Assembly (NCBI GenBank): GCA_947184155.2
Contig: CAMXCT020000526.1
Location: forward strand, 135,001-199,000
Direction of reading: 5' to 3'
Source of the DNA: Cladocopium goreaui
Taxonomy: Eukaryota; Sar; Dinophyceae; Suessiales; Symbiodiniaceae
DNA length: 64,000 bases
The notes under the pieces were generated by a model that was not told the DNA's origin, ran no database searches, and worked only from the letters and a program-made list of their open reading frames with translations. Below are positions 13,428-26,955 of this stretch, one piece after another; the stretch's first letter is position 1, and each line of letters opens with the position of its first letter. The translations under genes and the position numbers were made by a program.

Positions 13428-14743
13428 CAAGGTTTTACACAGAGAAGTCTTTACTCTAAGGAGCTTTTGCACACAAACGTCTAGGAGCCTTTGCACACAG
13501 AAGCTGTTCCACGAAGAAGTCTTTACACAGATATATAGCTTTCATTCACAGACGCGTTTACACACAGAATCTTTTACACAGAGAAGCGTTTACACAGAGA
13601 ATTTTACACAGTGAAATCTTTACACAGACGTGCTTTCACACAGAGAAGCTTTCACACACAGAAGCTTTTACACAAAGAAGTCTTTACACAAAGTGGTTTT
13701 TACACACAGCAACTTTTACACGCAAAAGCTTTTACACAGAGAAGCCTTCAGCCAGAGGAGCTTTTACACACAAAAGCGTTTACACACAGCAAGCTTTTAC
13801 ACACACAGGGGCTTTTACACAAAGAAGTCCTTACACAAAGGAGCTTGTTACACACAGAAGGTTTTACACAGAGAAGTCTTTACCCTAAGGAGCTTTTGCA
13901 CACAAACGTCTAGGAGCTTTTTCACACAAAACTTTTTACACGAAGAAGGCCTGACAGAGAGGGTTTTTACACACAGACGTGTTTGCACACAGAAGCTTTT
14001 ACACAGAGAAGCCTTTACACAGAGGAGCTTTTACACACAAAAGCATTTACACACACAGGGGCTTTTACACAGAGAAGTCTTTACACAAAGGAGCTTTTTA
14101 CACAGAGAAGTCTTTACTCCAAGGAGCTTTTGCACACAAACGTCTAGGAGCCTTTACACACAGAAGCTGTTACACAAAGAAGTCTTTACACAGATATATA
14201 GCTTTCACACACAGACGCGTTTACACACAGAGGCTTTTACACAGAGAAGCCTTTACACTTTACACAGAGAGTTTTTACACACCGAAGCTTTTACACACAG
14301 TGAAATCTTTACACAGACATTTCACACAGAGAAGCTTTCACACATAAGCTTTTACACAAAGAAGTCTTTACACAAAGTGGTTTTTACACACAGAAACTTT
14401 TACACGCAAAAGCTTTTACACAGAGAAGTCTTTGCACAGAGGCGTCTTGACATGAAGTCACAAGTTGAAATTGGCAGCAGTTCTTCGGGAAAAACCCTTG
14501 GCAGGAGCTTTCGGGCACTCACTTGCTCCCCAAAAAAGCCGTCTATTTCCAACAAAGTTCCTGTTCTTTTTTTTTTCAAAAAACGTAAGGAATATATTTC
14601 TGAAGCAGGTCCCCATCCAAAAGCTTTCCAGCCCCCACACTGCGATGAAATGGAGGGCCGAGAAATCCGGCGGAGCCGACGAGGGGCGTTAGCCCTTAAA
14701 TCCGGCCAGGGGCCCCCTGGCCGTGTCCTTGCCGAAGGCGTTT

Positions 14744-14763
14744 CTCTCCTCTCCGTAGGAGAG
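14744..14763. repeat. CTCTCCT/AGGAGAG hairpin
   Basis: 7-bp perfect stem (14744-14750 with 14757-14763) around a CTCCGT loop. It is present once per module, just after the GGCCAGGGGCCC palindrome. Confidence 0.75.
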
Positions 14764-15275
14764 AGGGGCCGCGCCCCCTGCCGGTGGAGAGTCGGTAGGG
14801 CCAAAAACTGTCGCGTTTTACAGGGTATTTTGCTCTTCCCACTTTTTGCAACTTTTCGGATCTTATGGCTCAAGATGGGCCAACATCGGCCAACATAGGC
14901 CTCAAGATGGGCCAACATAGCCTCAAGATGGGCCAACATGGCCCCAAGATGGGCCAACATAGCCCCAAGATGGGCCAACATAGCCCCAAGATGGGCCAAC
15001 ATAGCCCCAAGCTGGCCCACATTGCCCTCAAGATACGCCAACATAGCCCCAAGATGCGCCAACATAGCCCCAAGATAGGCCGCCGACCGTCAAAATATCC
15101 CGCGTTTTACAGTGATTTTTTGCTGTTCCCATTTTTCGGCTCTTTTGGCTCAACATGGGTCAACATGAGGCCAACATAGGCCAACATAGCCACAAGATGG
15201 GCCCACATTGCCCGCAAGATAGGCCAACATACGCCAACATAGGCCAACATAGCCACACAATGGGCCTACATAGTT

Positions 15276-15326
15276 GGGCCCCTGGCCGGCTGTCGCGCGT
15301 AAGCGCTTAAATCCGGCCAGGGGCCC
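15276..15326. repeat. GC hairpin at module junction
   Basis: GGGCCCCTGGCCGG (15276-15289) pairs perfectly with CCGGCCAGGGGCCC (15313-15326) over a 23-nt loop that contains GCGCGTAAGCGCTTAAAT. Identical 14-bp arms recur at 15922-15972, 16538-16588 and 17151-17201. The right arm is missing where the satellite meets unique DNA at 23053. Confidence 0.9.
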
Positions 15327-17705
15327 CCTGGCCGTGGCATAGCCGTACGGCGTTTCTCTCCTCTCCGTAGGAGAGAGGGGCCGCGCCCCCTGCCGCCGAC
15401 CACCCGGGACTGCCAAAAACTACCGCGTTTTACGGTGTTTTGTGCTTTCCTCGTTTTTGGGCCTTTTTCGGCTCTTGTGGTTTAAGATGGGTCAACATGG
15501 GCCAACATAGGCCTCAAGCTGGGCCAACATAGGCCTCAAGATGGGCCAACATAGCCTCAAGATGGGCCAACATAGCCCCAAGATGGGCCAACATAGCTCC
15601 AAGATGGGCCAACATCGCCCCAAGATGGGCCAACATAGCCCCAAGATGGGCCCACATTGCCCTCAAGATAGGCCAACATAGCCCCAAGATGTGCCAACAT
15701 AGCCCCAAGATAGGCCGCCGACCATCAAAATATCATGCGTTTTACAGTGTTTTTTTGGCTGTTCCCATTTTTCGGATCTTTTGGCTCAACATGCATCAAC
15801 ATGAGGCCAACATAGGCCAACATAGCCACAACATGGGCCCACATTGCCCGCACGATAGGCCAACATAGGCCAACATAGGCCAACATAGGCCAACATAGCC
15901 ACAAACTGGGCCCACATAGTTGGGCCCCTGGCCGGCTGTCGCGCGTAAGCGCTTAAATCCGGCCAGGGGCCCCCTGGCCGTGGCATAGCCGAAGGCGTTT
16001 CTCTCCTCTCCGTAGGAGAGAGGGGCCGCCGCCCCAGCCGCAGACCACCCGGTCCGGCCAAAATATCCTGCGTTTTACAGGGTATTTTGCTCTTCCGTTT
16101 TTTCCGCCTTTTTTGGAGCCTGTGGCTCAAGGTGGGTCAACATGGGCCAACATAGGCCTCAAGATGGGCCAACATAGGCCTCAAGATGGGCCAACATAGG
16201 CCTCAAGATGGGCCAACATAGCCCCCAAGATGGGCCAACATAGCCCCAAGATGGGCCAACATAGCCCCAAGATAGGCCCACATTGCCCTCAATATAGGCC
16301 AACATAGCCCCAAGATGGGCCAACATAGCCCCAAGATAGGCCGCCGACCCTCAAAATATCCTGCGTTTTACAGTGTTTTTCTGGCTGTTCCCATTTTTCG
16401 GATCTTTTGGCTCAACATGGGTCAACATGAGGCCAACATAGGCCAACATAGCCACAAGATGGGCCCACATTGCCCGCAAGATAGGCCAACATACGCCAAC
16501 ATAGGCCAACATAGCCACAAAATGGGCCAACATAGTTGGGCCCCTGGCCGGCTGTCGCGCGTAAGCGCTTAAATCCGGCCAGGGGCCCCCTGGCCGTGTC
16601 CTTGCCGAAGGCGTTTCTCTCCTCTCCGTAGGAGAGAGGGGCCGCCGCCCCAGCCGCCGACCAACCCGGCCGCCAAAAACTGTCGCGTTTTACGGTGTTT
16701 TGTGCTCTTCCCATTTTTTCCCATTTTTCGGATCTTGTGGCTCAAGATGGGTCAACATGGGCCAACATAGGCCTCAGGATGGGCCAACATAGGCCTCAAG
16801 ATGGGCCAACATAGCCTCAAGATGGGCCAACATAGCCACAAGATGGGCCAACATAGCTCCAAGATGGGCCAACATCGCCCCAAGATGGGCCAACATAGCC
16901 CCAAGATGGGCCCACATTGCCCTCAAGATAGACCAACATAGCCCCAAGATGGGCCAACATAGCCCCAAGATAGGCCACCGACCATCAAAATATCCTGCGT
17001 TTTACAGTGTTTTTTTGCTGTTCCCATTTTTAGGATCTTTTGGCTCAACATGAATCAACATGAGGCCAACATAGCCACAAGATGGGCCCACATTGCCCGC
17101 AAGATAGGCCAACATAGGCCAACATAGCCACAAAGTGGGCCAACATAGTTGGGCCCCTGGCCGGCTGTCGCGCGTAAGCGCTTAAATCCGGCCAGGGGCC
17201 CCTGGCCGTGTCCTTGCCGTACGGCAGTTCTCTCCTCTCCGTAGGAGAGAGGGGCCGCCGCCCCAGCCGCAGACCACCCGGTAGGGCCAAAAAACGTCCT
17301 GTTTTACGGTGTTTTGTGCTCTTCGCATGTTTTCCAATTTTTCGGATCTTGTGGTTTAAGATGGGTCAACATGGGCCAACATAGGCCGCAAGATGGGCCA
17401 ACATAGCCCCAAGATGGGCCAACATAGCGCCCAAGATGGGTCAAGATAGCCCCAAGATGGGCCATCATAGCTCCAAGATGGGCCAACATGGCCCCAAGAT
17501 GGGCCAACATAGCCCCAACATGGGCCGACATAACCTCAAGCTGGGGCAACATAGCCCCCAAGATGGGCCAACATAGCCCCAAGATGGGCCAACATAGCTC
17601 CAAGATGGGCCAACATAGCCCCAAGATGACCCAACATTGCCCCAAGAGGACCCAACATAGCCCGAAGATGGGCCGACATAGAGCAACATAGCCCGCAAGG
17701 TGGGC

Positions 17706-18715
17706 CCGACCGACCCCAACCTACCAACCCCAAACCCACAGGCACAAACCAACATTGATCAATCCCAACGCACCAACCCCCAGACCCACGAGCACAAACC
17801 GACGACCCAAACCCCAAACCCCAAACCCGCTGCCTGAGCCACCGACCCACCGATCACGAACGCCGACCCACCGACCCCTAACCGCAACGCCGGGCCAACA
17901 TAGCCAACCCCAACTCACCAACCCCAAACCCACACGCACCATCCGACGACCCAAACCCCACACCCCAAACTCGTCACCTGAGCCACCGACCCACCAATCG
18001 CGAACGCCGACCCACCGACCCCTAACCGCAAAGCCGGGCCAACATAGCCTCCGGATCGGCTCACATGGCCCCGAAGAGGGGGTAAGATAGCACCAAACCT
18101 GACAGCACAAACCACGCCAACCCACCAACCCCAAACCCACAGGCACAAACCAACATTGATCGACCCCAACGCACCTTGGTGACCAGGCGATTGCGACGGG
18201 CTGTCTGAGCAACACTCTCACGCTCGCCTGAGTAGCGCCACGCGGTGACCCTCACTTGACCGACACTCTAGCTGACCACGACTTCAAACCTGCTCCGTCG
18301 GAGACGACCAACGTTCACTCTCAACCTGCTTAGCTCAAACGTGCCAAATAAACATGCCCGTCAAACTCTGCCGGGGTGACCGTTCGCCTTGGTCGGTCTG
18401 AGCAACGCTCTGACGCTTGCTTGAGCAACGCTCTAGCTGACCCAGGCTTCGGCTGCACTAATCCGGACACCCCTTCCCGACCGGCCGGTTCCACACAGGC
18501 TGCGTTTACTATAGACCGCACATCCCGCACCAGGTTCCTTCGACGGCCGAACCCGACCCCTGCAGGATCGGCGCACACACAGCAAGGCGCCTTAGCGCAT
18601 CACCCTTGCTGTCATACCCGCCGTCCCGAGCGTTGGCCCCACGTGTGCGGAGCGATGTGTCCCCGCACCACCGACCACCGTGGTGACAGCCGCCCATGCA
18701 CTGCAGTTGCACGGT
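17706..18715. repeat. CCCAAACCCC-rich degenerate repeat and spacer
   Basis: Irregular repeats of ACCCCAAACCCCAAACCC and CCACCGACCCACCGATC. A longer segment around CAGGCACAAACCAACATTGA is duplicated near 17740 and 18140. The last 500 bp are low-identity and hold no convincing gene. The C-rich strand resembles diverged telomere-like sequence, but no exact CCCTAAA run is seen. Confidence 0.6.
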
Positions 18716-19168
<453 letters not shown>

Positions 19169-19244
19169 TGCAAGAACCACTACACCTAAATCCGCCGCCG
19201 CGGCTCCCATGGTTGGGCCCCTGGCCGGCTGTTGCGCGTAAGCG

Positions 19245-21831
19245 CTTAAATTCGGCTCCGCCGGCTCCACACGAGTGGCTTGCCCCACGAGCGTCCCAGA
19301 GCGACTAGAGCTCTATGGTGAGGCGCGCCCCAAACCGCCGACCCTCCGACGCCAGGCCCCGAAAAACACCAAAAATCCTTCAGGAGGGTGGGGGAGAGCT
19401 TTTTGGCCGGAATCCGGGTCGCTCATAAGCGTCTCCAAGAGCATAATCCCCACCCCCCCCGATTTTGAGGGTACCTAAAATCGGAAAAAAGCGCCGTTTT
19501 GACGCCTTTTTCGGACGATTTTTTGCTTTTCGAAAGGCACAAAATGCTGTAAATTACAGCATTCTTGCGTTTTACCGTCTTTTGCGGGAGCCGTGCAAAA
19601 ACGCAGAAAATGCTGTAAATACCAATACTTTTTGGACCCGAGATGCACAAAACACTGCAAATACCAGTGTTTTTGAAAGCGCAGCAAAAAAACACTGTAA
19701 ATTACAGCATTTTTGGCGGGTTGATCGCAAAAAATGTTGGTATTCACAGGGTTTTTGCAATTTCAAGAAAACGTGGAAGGCACGAAACATTGTAAATAGC
19801 GGTGTTTTGGCCACTTTTGGACGCCGAAACGCTGGTATTTACGCAGCTTTTTGCCCGTGGCGGCGCCAAACCCCTGTAAATTACAGCATGTTCTTCCCTT
19901 TTTGAACCGATCTTTTGCGTTGATGAACGCAAAAAACGCTGGTATTTACGCGTTTTTCAAAAAATCGAAGATCGTGACGTGAACGAAACCCTGTAAATAA
20001 CAGTGTTTTAGCCACTTTCGGGGACTAAAACTGTTGTATTTACGCGGGTTCTTGCCATCTGACAGCGCAAAATGCTGTAAATTACAGCACTTTGTGCGCT
20101 GTTTATGTTCAATTCTATAACCTGCTATGCTTTCACCTGTTCTTTGCATTCTTCCACAAGAAACAATGTTGCAGATTGAAACTGGACGACAGCGTGACCC
20201 GAAAGAAAGCTGGATGGAGGAGTCGCACAGAAGCTTTTACACATACAGGTGCTTTTACACAGAGAAGTCTTTACACAAAGGAGCTTTTTACACACAGAAG
20301 GTTTTACACAGAGAAGTCTTTACTCTAAGGAGCTTTTGCACACAAACGTCTAGGAACCTTTACACACAGAAGCTGTTACACAAAGAAGTCTTTACACAGA
20401 GGGCTTTTTACACACAGACGCGTTTGCACACAGAAGCTTTTACACAGAGAAGCCTTCACACAGAGGAGCTTTTACACACAAAAGCATTTACACACCGCAA
20501 GCTTTTACACTCACACAGGGGCTTTTACACAGAGAAGTCCTTACACAAAGGAGCTTTTTACACACAGAAGGTTTTACACAGAGAAGTCTTTACTCTAAGG
20601 AGCTTTTGCACACAAACGTCTAGGAACCTTTGCGTTTGCACACAGAAGCTTTTACACAGAGAAGCCTTCACACAGAGGCGCTTTTACACACAAAAGCATT
20701 GCACACAGCAAGCTTTTACACACACAGGGGCTTTTACACAGAGAAGCCTTTACACACAGGAGCTGTTTACACACAGAAGGTTTTACACAGAGAAGTCTTT
20801 ACTCTAAGGGGCTTTTGCACACAAACGCCTAGGAGCCTTTACACACAGAAGCTGTTACACAAAGAAGTCTTTACACAGAGGGCTTTTTACACACAGACGC
20901 GTTTGCACACAGAAGCTTTTACACAGAGACGCCTTCACACAGAGGCGCTTTTACACACAAAAGCATTTACACACAGCAAGCTTTTACACACACAGGGGCT
21001 TTTACACAGAGAAGTCCTTACACAAAGGAGCTTTTTACACACAGAAGGTTTTACACAGAGCAGTCTTTACTCCAAGGAGCTTTTGCACACAAACGTCTGG
21101 GAGCTTTTTCACACAGAACTTTTTACACGAAGAAGGCCTGACAGAGAGAGTTTTTACACACAGACGTGTTTGCACACAGAAGCTTTTACACAGAGAAGCC
21201 TTTACACAGAGGAGCTTTTACACACAAAAGCATTTACACACACAGGGGCTTTTACACAGAGAAGTCTTTACACAAAGGAACATTTTACACACAGAAGGTT
21301 TTACACGGAGAAGTCTTTACTCTAAGGAGCTTTTGCGCACAAACGTCTAGGAGCCTTTACACACAGAAGCTGTTACACAAAGAAGTCTTTACACAGATAT
21401 ATAGCTTTCACACAGACGCGTTTACACACAGAAGCTTTTACACAGAGAAGCCTTTACACTTTACACAGAGAGTTTTTACACACGGAAGCTTTTACACACA
21501 GTGAAATCTTTACACAGACGTTTCACACAGAGAAGCTTTCACACACAGAAGCTTTTACACAAAGAAGTCTTTACACAAAGTTGTTTTTACATACAGAAAC
21601 TGTTACACACAAAAGCTTTTACACAGAGAAGTCTTTGCACAGAGGCGCCTTTACACGAAGTAACAAGTTGAAATTGGCAGCAATTCTTCGGGAAAAACCC
21701 TTGCCATGAACTTTTTCAAAAAACATAAGGAATATATTTCTGAAGCAGGTCCCCATCCAAAGCTTTCAAGCCCACACTGCGATGAAATGGAGGGTCGAGA
21801 AATCCGGCGGAGCCGACGAGGGGCGTCAGCC
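19245..21831. repeat. Composite satellite unit, copy 3 (lacks 108-bp block)
   Basis: Same leader, palindrome field and TTTTACACA array as copies 1 and 2, with a shorter tail (GAAATCCGGCGGAGCC near 21800). There is no 108-bp repeat, so that block was either inserted into or deleted from the unit. It is introduced by GTAAGCGCTTAAAT. Confidence 0.85.
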
Positions 21832-23053
21832 CTTAAATCCGGCCAGGGGCCCCCTGGCCGTGGCATAGCCGAAGGCGTTTCTCTCCTCTCCATAGGAGAG
21901 AGGGGCCGCCGCCCCTGCCGCCGACCACTCCCCCCCGCCAAAATATCCTGCGTTTTACAGGGTATTTTGCTCTTCCCATTTTTTCCCATTTTTCGGAGCC
22001 TGTGGCTCAAGGTGGGTCAACATGGGCCAAGATAGGCCTCAGGATGGGCCAACATAGGCCTCAAGATGGGCCAACATAGCCCCAAGATGGGCCAACCTAG
22101 CCCCAAGATGGGCCAACATAGCCCCAAGATGGGCCAACATAGCCCCAAGATGGGCCCACATTGCCCTCAAGATGGGCCAACATAGCCCCAAGATGGGCCA
22201 ACATAGCCCCAAGATCGGCCGCCGACCCTCAAAGTATCCTGCGTTTTACAGTGTTTTTTTGCTGTTCCCATTTTTCGGATCTTTTGGCTCCACGCGGGTC
22301 AACATGGGCCAACATAGGCCTCAAGATCGGCCGACATAGGCCTCAAGATCGGCCCACATAGCCTTCAAGATAGGCCAACATAGCCCCAAGCTGGGTCAAC
22401 ATAGCTCCAAGCTGGGCCCACATTGCTCGCAAGATAGGTCAACATAGGCCAACAGATGGGTCAACATAGTTGGGCCCCTGCCGCCGACCTCCTGTAGGGT
22501 GCGCGTGTCGACAGAAACCCCTGTAATTTACAGTGTTTTTTGGCCCTGTGACATTCAACATGTTTTTGCACTAACATCGCACATGTGGCTCAAGATGGGT
22601 CAACATGGGCCAACATAGGCCTCAAGATGGGCCAACATAGCCTCAAGATCGGCCAACATAGCCCCCAAGCTGGGCTAGCATACCCCCAAGATGGGCCAAC
22701 ATAGCTCCAAGATGGGCCCACATAGCCTCAAGATGGGCCCACGTAGCTCCAAGATGGGCCAACATAGCCCCAAGATGGGCCGCCGACCATCAACATATCC
22801 TGCGTTTTACAGTGTTTTTTTGCTGTTCCCATTTTTCGGATCTTTTGGCTCAACATGGGTCAACATAGGCCTTCTGATCGGCCAACCTAGGCCCCAAGAC
22901 GGGCCAACATAGCACCAAGGTGGGCCAACATAGCCCCAAGATGGGGCAACGTAGCCCCAAGATGGGGCAACGAAGCCTTAAGATCCTGCTCCCAGCTACC
23001 CATATCACCTCAACATGGGCCCCTGGCCGGCTGTCGCGCGTAAGCGCTTAAAT
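21832..23053. repeat. AACATAGGCC modules, second block, ending at unique DNA
   Basis: Two to three degraded modules of the 14695-17705 type. The last ends GGGCCCCTGGCCGG–GCGCGTAAGCGCTTAAAT at 23018-23053 with no right hairpin arm, after which the sequence becomes AT-rich and unique. This is the satellite boundary. Confidence 0.85.
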
Positions 23054-23134
23054 ATGTTTCAATCATTTTCAATCAACGATTTCCCTGGAATATAGTCCCT
23101 TCCAAACCCCCGAAGTCTCCGAAGAATATACAAC

Positions 23135-23230
23135 CAGCTTAGCTCTCAGCATGTCCTTGAGAAGGTGGAGCAGCCGCAAGAAATGGATCTGTTTTCCCAA
23201 GTCCACCACGATGGAGTCCAGCACCAGGCG
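23135..23230 (-). CDS. Candidate exon: alternating-hydrophobic segment, unknown protein
   Basis: A 32-codon island on the minus strand with strong G/C at third positions. It lies between GGGACAG (acceptor) and GTTGTA (donor). It reads VLDSIVVDLGKQIHFLRLL followed by HLLKDMLRAK: a beta-like stretch running into an amphipathic helix. That pattern is seen in repeats of bridge-like lipid-transfer proteins, but also elsewhere. It is the last exon found before the satellites, so the 3' end of the gene is unaccounted for. Confidence 0.45.
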
Positions 23231-23761
23231 CTGTCCCGTGGGCGCACCAGCCTTGGTGGATGGTCCAGTGCTTGTACCCCAAGGATCAACAAGGGAAGGT
23301 GGAGAAAGTTCAACAAGGAGAGAAAATGATGGACAGGTGGGTATGTTCATCTGGGCACATCCAATGTTGCCCTCATAGTTTCAAATACGATGAAAGATAT
23401 CTGATACATTGTGACATGGAATGTGCCTCTGCAGGGCTGAAAACCAGGGCAAAGTCAGCATGCCAGTATGGAGACTGCAAGGCATTCGCCTGCAACAAAC
23501 ATGAACCCATATAAAAACAATAATGGACCCCAAGATTCTAATGTTGACCTCAGAACAAGAACCATGATTGGTCCGTTTATTCGGGTGTCTCTGAACATGT
23601 GAATGAAACCCATCAAATTTGAAGGTCAATAATCATTGTCCTTAGCTGGGGGGTTTGTCCCCTATTTTCCGCATCAGCACTCCTCTGACCACAGCAGCTA
23701 GGTCCCCAGCTTCTGGACGGTGGATGGGCAGCAACCTGTGGTGCCAGCTGAGCATGAGTAG

Positions 23762-23884
23762 CCTCTGGTGTCATCAAACATGGCAACTTGAAGTCCTATA
23801 TGGGTATGGATCAATACCTATTAATACCATTTTTAGTGGGATGAACATCCATTTACCAGCTATTTTGATGTTCACCAGGGGGAT
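23762..23884. mobile_element. Fold-back element (CCTCTGGTG...CACCAGGGG family)
   Basis: Left arm CCTCTGGTGTCATCAAACAT pairs imperfectly with the right end (GCTATTTTGATGTTCACCAG). It shares the 'CTCYGGTAATCAAACATRGC' end with elements at 34755, 39673, 44107, 48870 and 54339. No coding capacity, so MITE- or introner-like. Confidence 0.55.
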
Positions 23885-24020
23885 AGGGTTTTGACCCATC
23901 CCCATATAAATGTGGGTTTTCATGGGAAAATAGTCGAACTGAATATATACGGGGATTGCTGGCCATGTCTGACATCTCCAGGGGATATGATATATTTACC
24001 CGAAACTGGCACATTGCACA

Positions 24021-24330
24021 TGTATATATACGTACGTATATATATATATATATATATATACACATGTGAATATATATAATAATAGTAATAATAGGAATAA
24101 CAACAACAATAATAACAATAACAACAACGATAATAATAAAAAACACCAATAAAAATAATAAAATGATAATAATAACAATAATGATAATAGTAATAATGAT
24201 AGTAATAACAACATGTAATAATAATAACACCAATGATAATAATCACAATAATAATAACAACAATAATAATGACAACAATCATAATACTAATAATAATGAT
24301 AATAATAATAATGTATATATATATATACAT
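24021..24330. repeat. TA and AAT/AAC microsatellite
   Basis: (TA)n with TACGTACG, then about 230 bp of AATAATAAC/GATAAT trinucleotides ending in (TA)n again. Confidence 0.95.
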
Positions 24331-24448
24331 GTGTGTCTATTGCGTAATGTGTACATTACATACATACCATGTATCTGAAGGTAGTGCTATACCACGCTAC
24401 ACCTATACAGTCTCAGTTTGTTCATAGGACGGCTACCATTAGATCTGC

Positions 24449-24482
24449 AGCCCACTGCCGGATGGCCATGGCAAACACGCTG
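24449..24482 (-). CDS. Candidate micro-exon
   Basis: Minus-strand island after acceptor ATGCCAG. It reads SVFAMAIRQWA and ends at a GC donor that keeps frame with the exon at 23135. The same acceptor context and SSV-AM- start occur in the exon at 46715-46750, so the two may be related repeats. Confidence 0.4.
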
Positions 24483-24947
24483 CTGGCATGTCGATTCCTG
24501 AGATCTAGTTTGGGGGTCACCATAATGAATGTGTCCGGAGCTAGACAGCCGGCAATTTTGACATCATATCTGGTAGGGGCATTGGGGATCTCATGGTTTT
24601 TTGGTAGTGAGATTGTGACCTTCTAGGAAGATCTTACGAGCACCAGATCTGACAATGATATCAAACGCAAGCTCTCAACCAACGTCACTTCTTTCTGGGC
24701 TCTTGCTGATTCACTTTTACTTTTGCGTAGAATGTCGTTGTTTTCTTCTTGGATGTATGTATTAAACACATCTCAATCTCGATTGATATCTACTATTTGA
24801 TTCATCTTGTTCAGTGTTGATCTCTTGATCTCAATTCAAGTTGATATCAACCTAGCTGAGTCTTCAGAAGTTTGATATCTACTATTATCTACTAATTGAT
24901 TCATCCTGTGGTCCATTATGAAGCTCCCAAGCCTTTCGATCCCACGC

Positions 24948-25051
24948 GCTTGGGCCCCCAAAGGCCCCCAGGGGCCGCGCCTGGCGCTGCAGGGAGCCAC
25001 CAGGTCGTCCACCAAGCAACGCCAGGAGGACTCGGACTCAGCAGCCAGCTC
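24948..25051 (-). CDS. Candidate exon
   Basis: Acceptor ATATCTCCCAG, then ELAAESESSWRCLVDDLV and an arginine/glycine/proline-rich end, all with G/C third positions. A GC donor (GCGTGG) carries the frame into 24449-24482; a GT donor two bases further would not. The plus strand is also open here but lacks a matching splice frame. Confidence 0.45.
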
Positions 25052-25059
25052 CTGGGAGA

Positions 25060-26010
25060 TATCCAAGCTGGGAAAGATGCTATTGCACATATGATATATG
25101 ATATATGATCTATATATATATATATAACTTAATCTTAATTATATATATAACTTATATATACATATAACTTATATATATATAACTTATATAACAAATTATA
25201 ATAATACGATATAGTGTGGTAATAATGTGGTAAACAACATGCTATAAACCATGCGCAAAATCACCATAAATGGGTTGTACATACAACTCCAAATGGTAGG
25301 TTTATTATCGGGTTTCCCACATTAGTATGTTTAAGAGTTCGTAATCTTTTGGGTAACCGTCCGTTCCACAGAAGTGAACATCAACGTGATTAGGGACCTT
25401 TTGAAAGGATGACAACTTCTGTGGAACGTGAACAACTTCTGTGAAACGTGCACAACATCTGTGAAATTTGCACAACATGTCTGAAACACTATCAATAACT
25501 CTTGAATAGTTTATACCCACATATAAATAAAATTATATAATATTACAATGTAGATTATACATATAACTATACAATATTACAATGTATTTTCGACACATAA
25601 CATCATATAACTATATATATATGTAATATTACGATGTATATTCTCTATGATATGATATGATATTATAGGACTTTCTACTGTTCTGTCCCACAGTAGCGAA
25701 TTCAAGCAATCTGTCTCCCTCACGCTTACATTCTTTGCGATTTAACCACTTTAAGTCCAACAGGACAACCAGGAACATAGGATGTCACCCAGGCCATCCC
25801 GGACGTTTTGGCACTTGGCACTTCCGGATTTCCAACCGCAAAAACCATCCTGGGAACAACATTTTGTTGTTTTGGACAGCTCACTGCAGCCGTTTCAAGC
25901 TCGACTGAATGGGGGGAATATTACAGTGCCGAAACTACCCATCCAATATTTTCCCAGTATATATACATATATGGGAATCGATCCCCATTATGAGGGTTTG
26001 ACCTGTTCCC
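25060..26010. other. AT-rich intron, no gene seen
   Basis: TATATA tracts (25100-25200, 25600) and unique AT-rich DNA. A GTGAACAACTTCTGTG-like short repeat lies at 25410-25470. No exon found. Confidence 0.5.
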
Positions 26011-26016
26011 ACGTGC

Positions 26017-26088
26017 CTCCACGCTTGCAATGCTGCCACTCCGCGCTTGTCGTTGTTCAAAGAGGGACAGGGACAGGACGGCCTGACC
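26017..26088 (-). CDS. Candidate exon
   Basis: Strong pyrimidine-rich acceptor (GCCCTCCCTTCGCAG), 24 codons reading GQAVLSLSLFEQRQARSG and onward, then a GC donor (GCACGT). It is phase-compatible with its neighbours at 27552 and 25051. Confidence 0.5.
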
Positions 26089-26763
26089 CTGCGAAGGGAG
26101 GGCGAAACCATGACCCTTGCAGGACCCAGGGAAGTACCTCTGGGATATATCCCACATGTAAGCTGGCTATATACCAACTAACTGGAATGTACATCCAAGT
26201 GATCATCTATCTCGGTCATGGAAAATCTCTTAATGAGAAAACCATATGAACTCGGAATTTATTGGATAGAAGTGCGATACGTCAGTTTGGAGAATAATAT
26301 TCCATTGCCATGCTAGATTACTACCGAAGGGTATGCTGAGGCAAATCCGTGCGCAAGGTGGGTGAGTGTTTAAATTAGAGAGCGATTCATATGTTGATTT
26401 AAACATACTTGGAACATCTTGGAACCTCAGAGTCATCAGCAAAATATACCTGACTATCTTATTTGATCTTATTTGTATGTACTCGTATGAAGCCGGAGGC
26501 CAAGAAGCGGCTGTGAATCAGGCGTGAATGAGATGGCCCTTACATTTGCCACCAAAGAGGCCCAGATGTTTGGTGATTGCCCTTTGACAGACCTACAAAA
26601 TATTCCAGATGGTATATCTTTCCTGCAGCATTCCACCGCCAAATCACTCCTGTCAACCACCTTGGATTGACTCCAGATCAACCCGAGGATGTTCGGTTGC
26701 GAGGGGAAAAATAAAAAGTGGACACGATGAAACCACACTCACGCAACCACAATTCATCAGTCC

Positions 26764-26955
26764 ATGTTATTTAATTGTCCTCATCATTCTTTATCATCAT
26801 CATTCCTTATCATCATCATTCTTTATCATCATCATTCTTTATCATCATCATTCTTTGTCATCATTCTTTATCATATTTATCATCTTCATCACCATCATCA
26901 CCATCATCATCGTCATCATCACCATCATCATCGTCATCATCATAATCATCGGTAC
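26764..26955. repeat. ATC/TTTATCATC microsatellite
   Basis: TCATCATTCTTTATCATC units followed by ACCATCATC and CGTCATC trinucleotide variants. Confidence 0.95.

Larger units (their letters stand above)
10691..14694. repeat. Composite satellite unit, copy 2
   Basis: Near-identical repeat of 6708-10690 with the same order of parts and only small indels. Its leader starts CTTAATTCGG (one A fewer than copy 1). Its right end at 14695 joins directly to the AACATAGGCC modules through CTTAAATCCGG. The high identity suggests recent duplication or ongoing homogenisation. Confidence 0.85.
14695..17705. repeat. AACATAGGCC/AAGATGGGCC modular satellite
   Basis: Modules start at CTTAAATCCGG at 14695, 15306, 15952, 16568 and 17181 (spacing 611, 646, 616 and 613). 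Each has a GGCCAGGGGCCC palindrome, a CTCTCCT/AGGAGAG hairpin, a GCGTTTTACAG segment, then about 20-bp tandem repeats of AAGATGGGCCAACATAGCCC. This is split by a GCCGACC–TTTTGGCTCAACATGGG segment, and complete modules end in a GGGCCCCTGGCCGG hairpin. No coding sequence is supported. Confidence 0.9.
23240..24440. other. Intron-like, holds fold-back element and microsatellites
   Basis: No supported exon. It contains the fold-back element at 23762-23884 and the TA and AAT/AAC microsatellites from 24021. Confidence 0.5.

Noticed and set aside
7550-14898. Open frames of 180-420 codons reading FTQRSLYTEELLHT-type repeats
   Set aside because: A short repeat unit without stop codons keeps several frames open at once on the same DNA; no start context or conserved domain.
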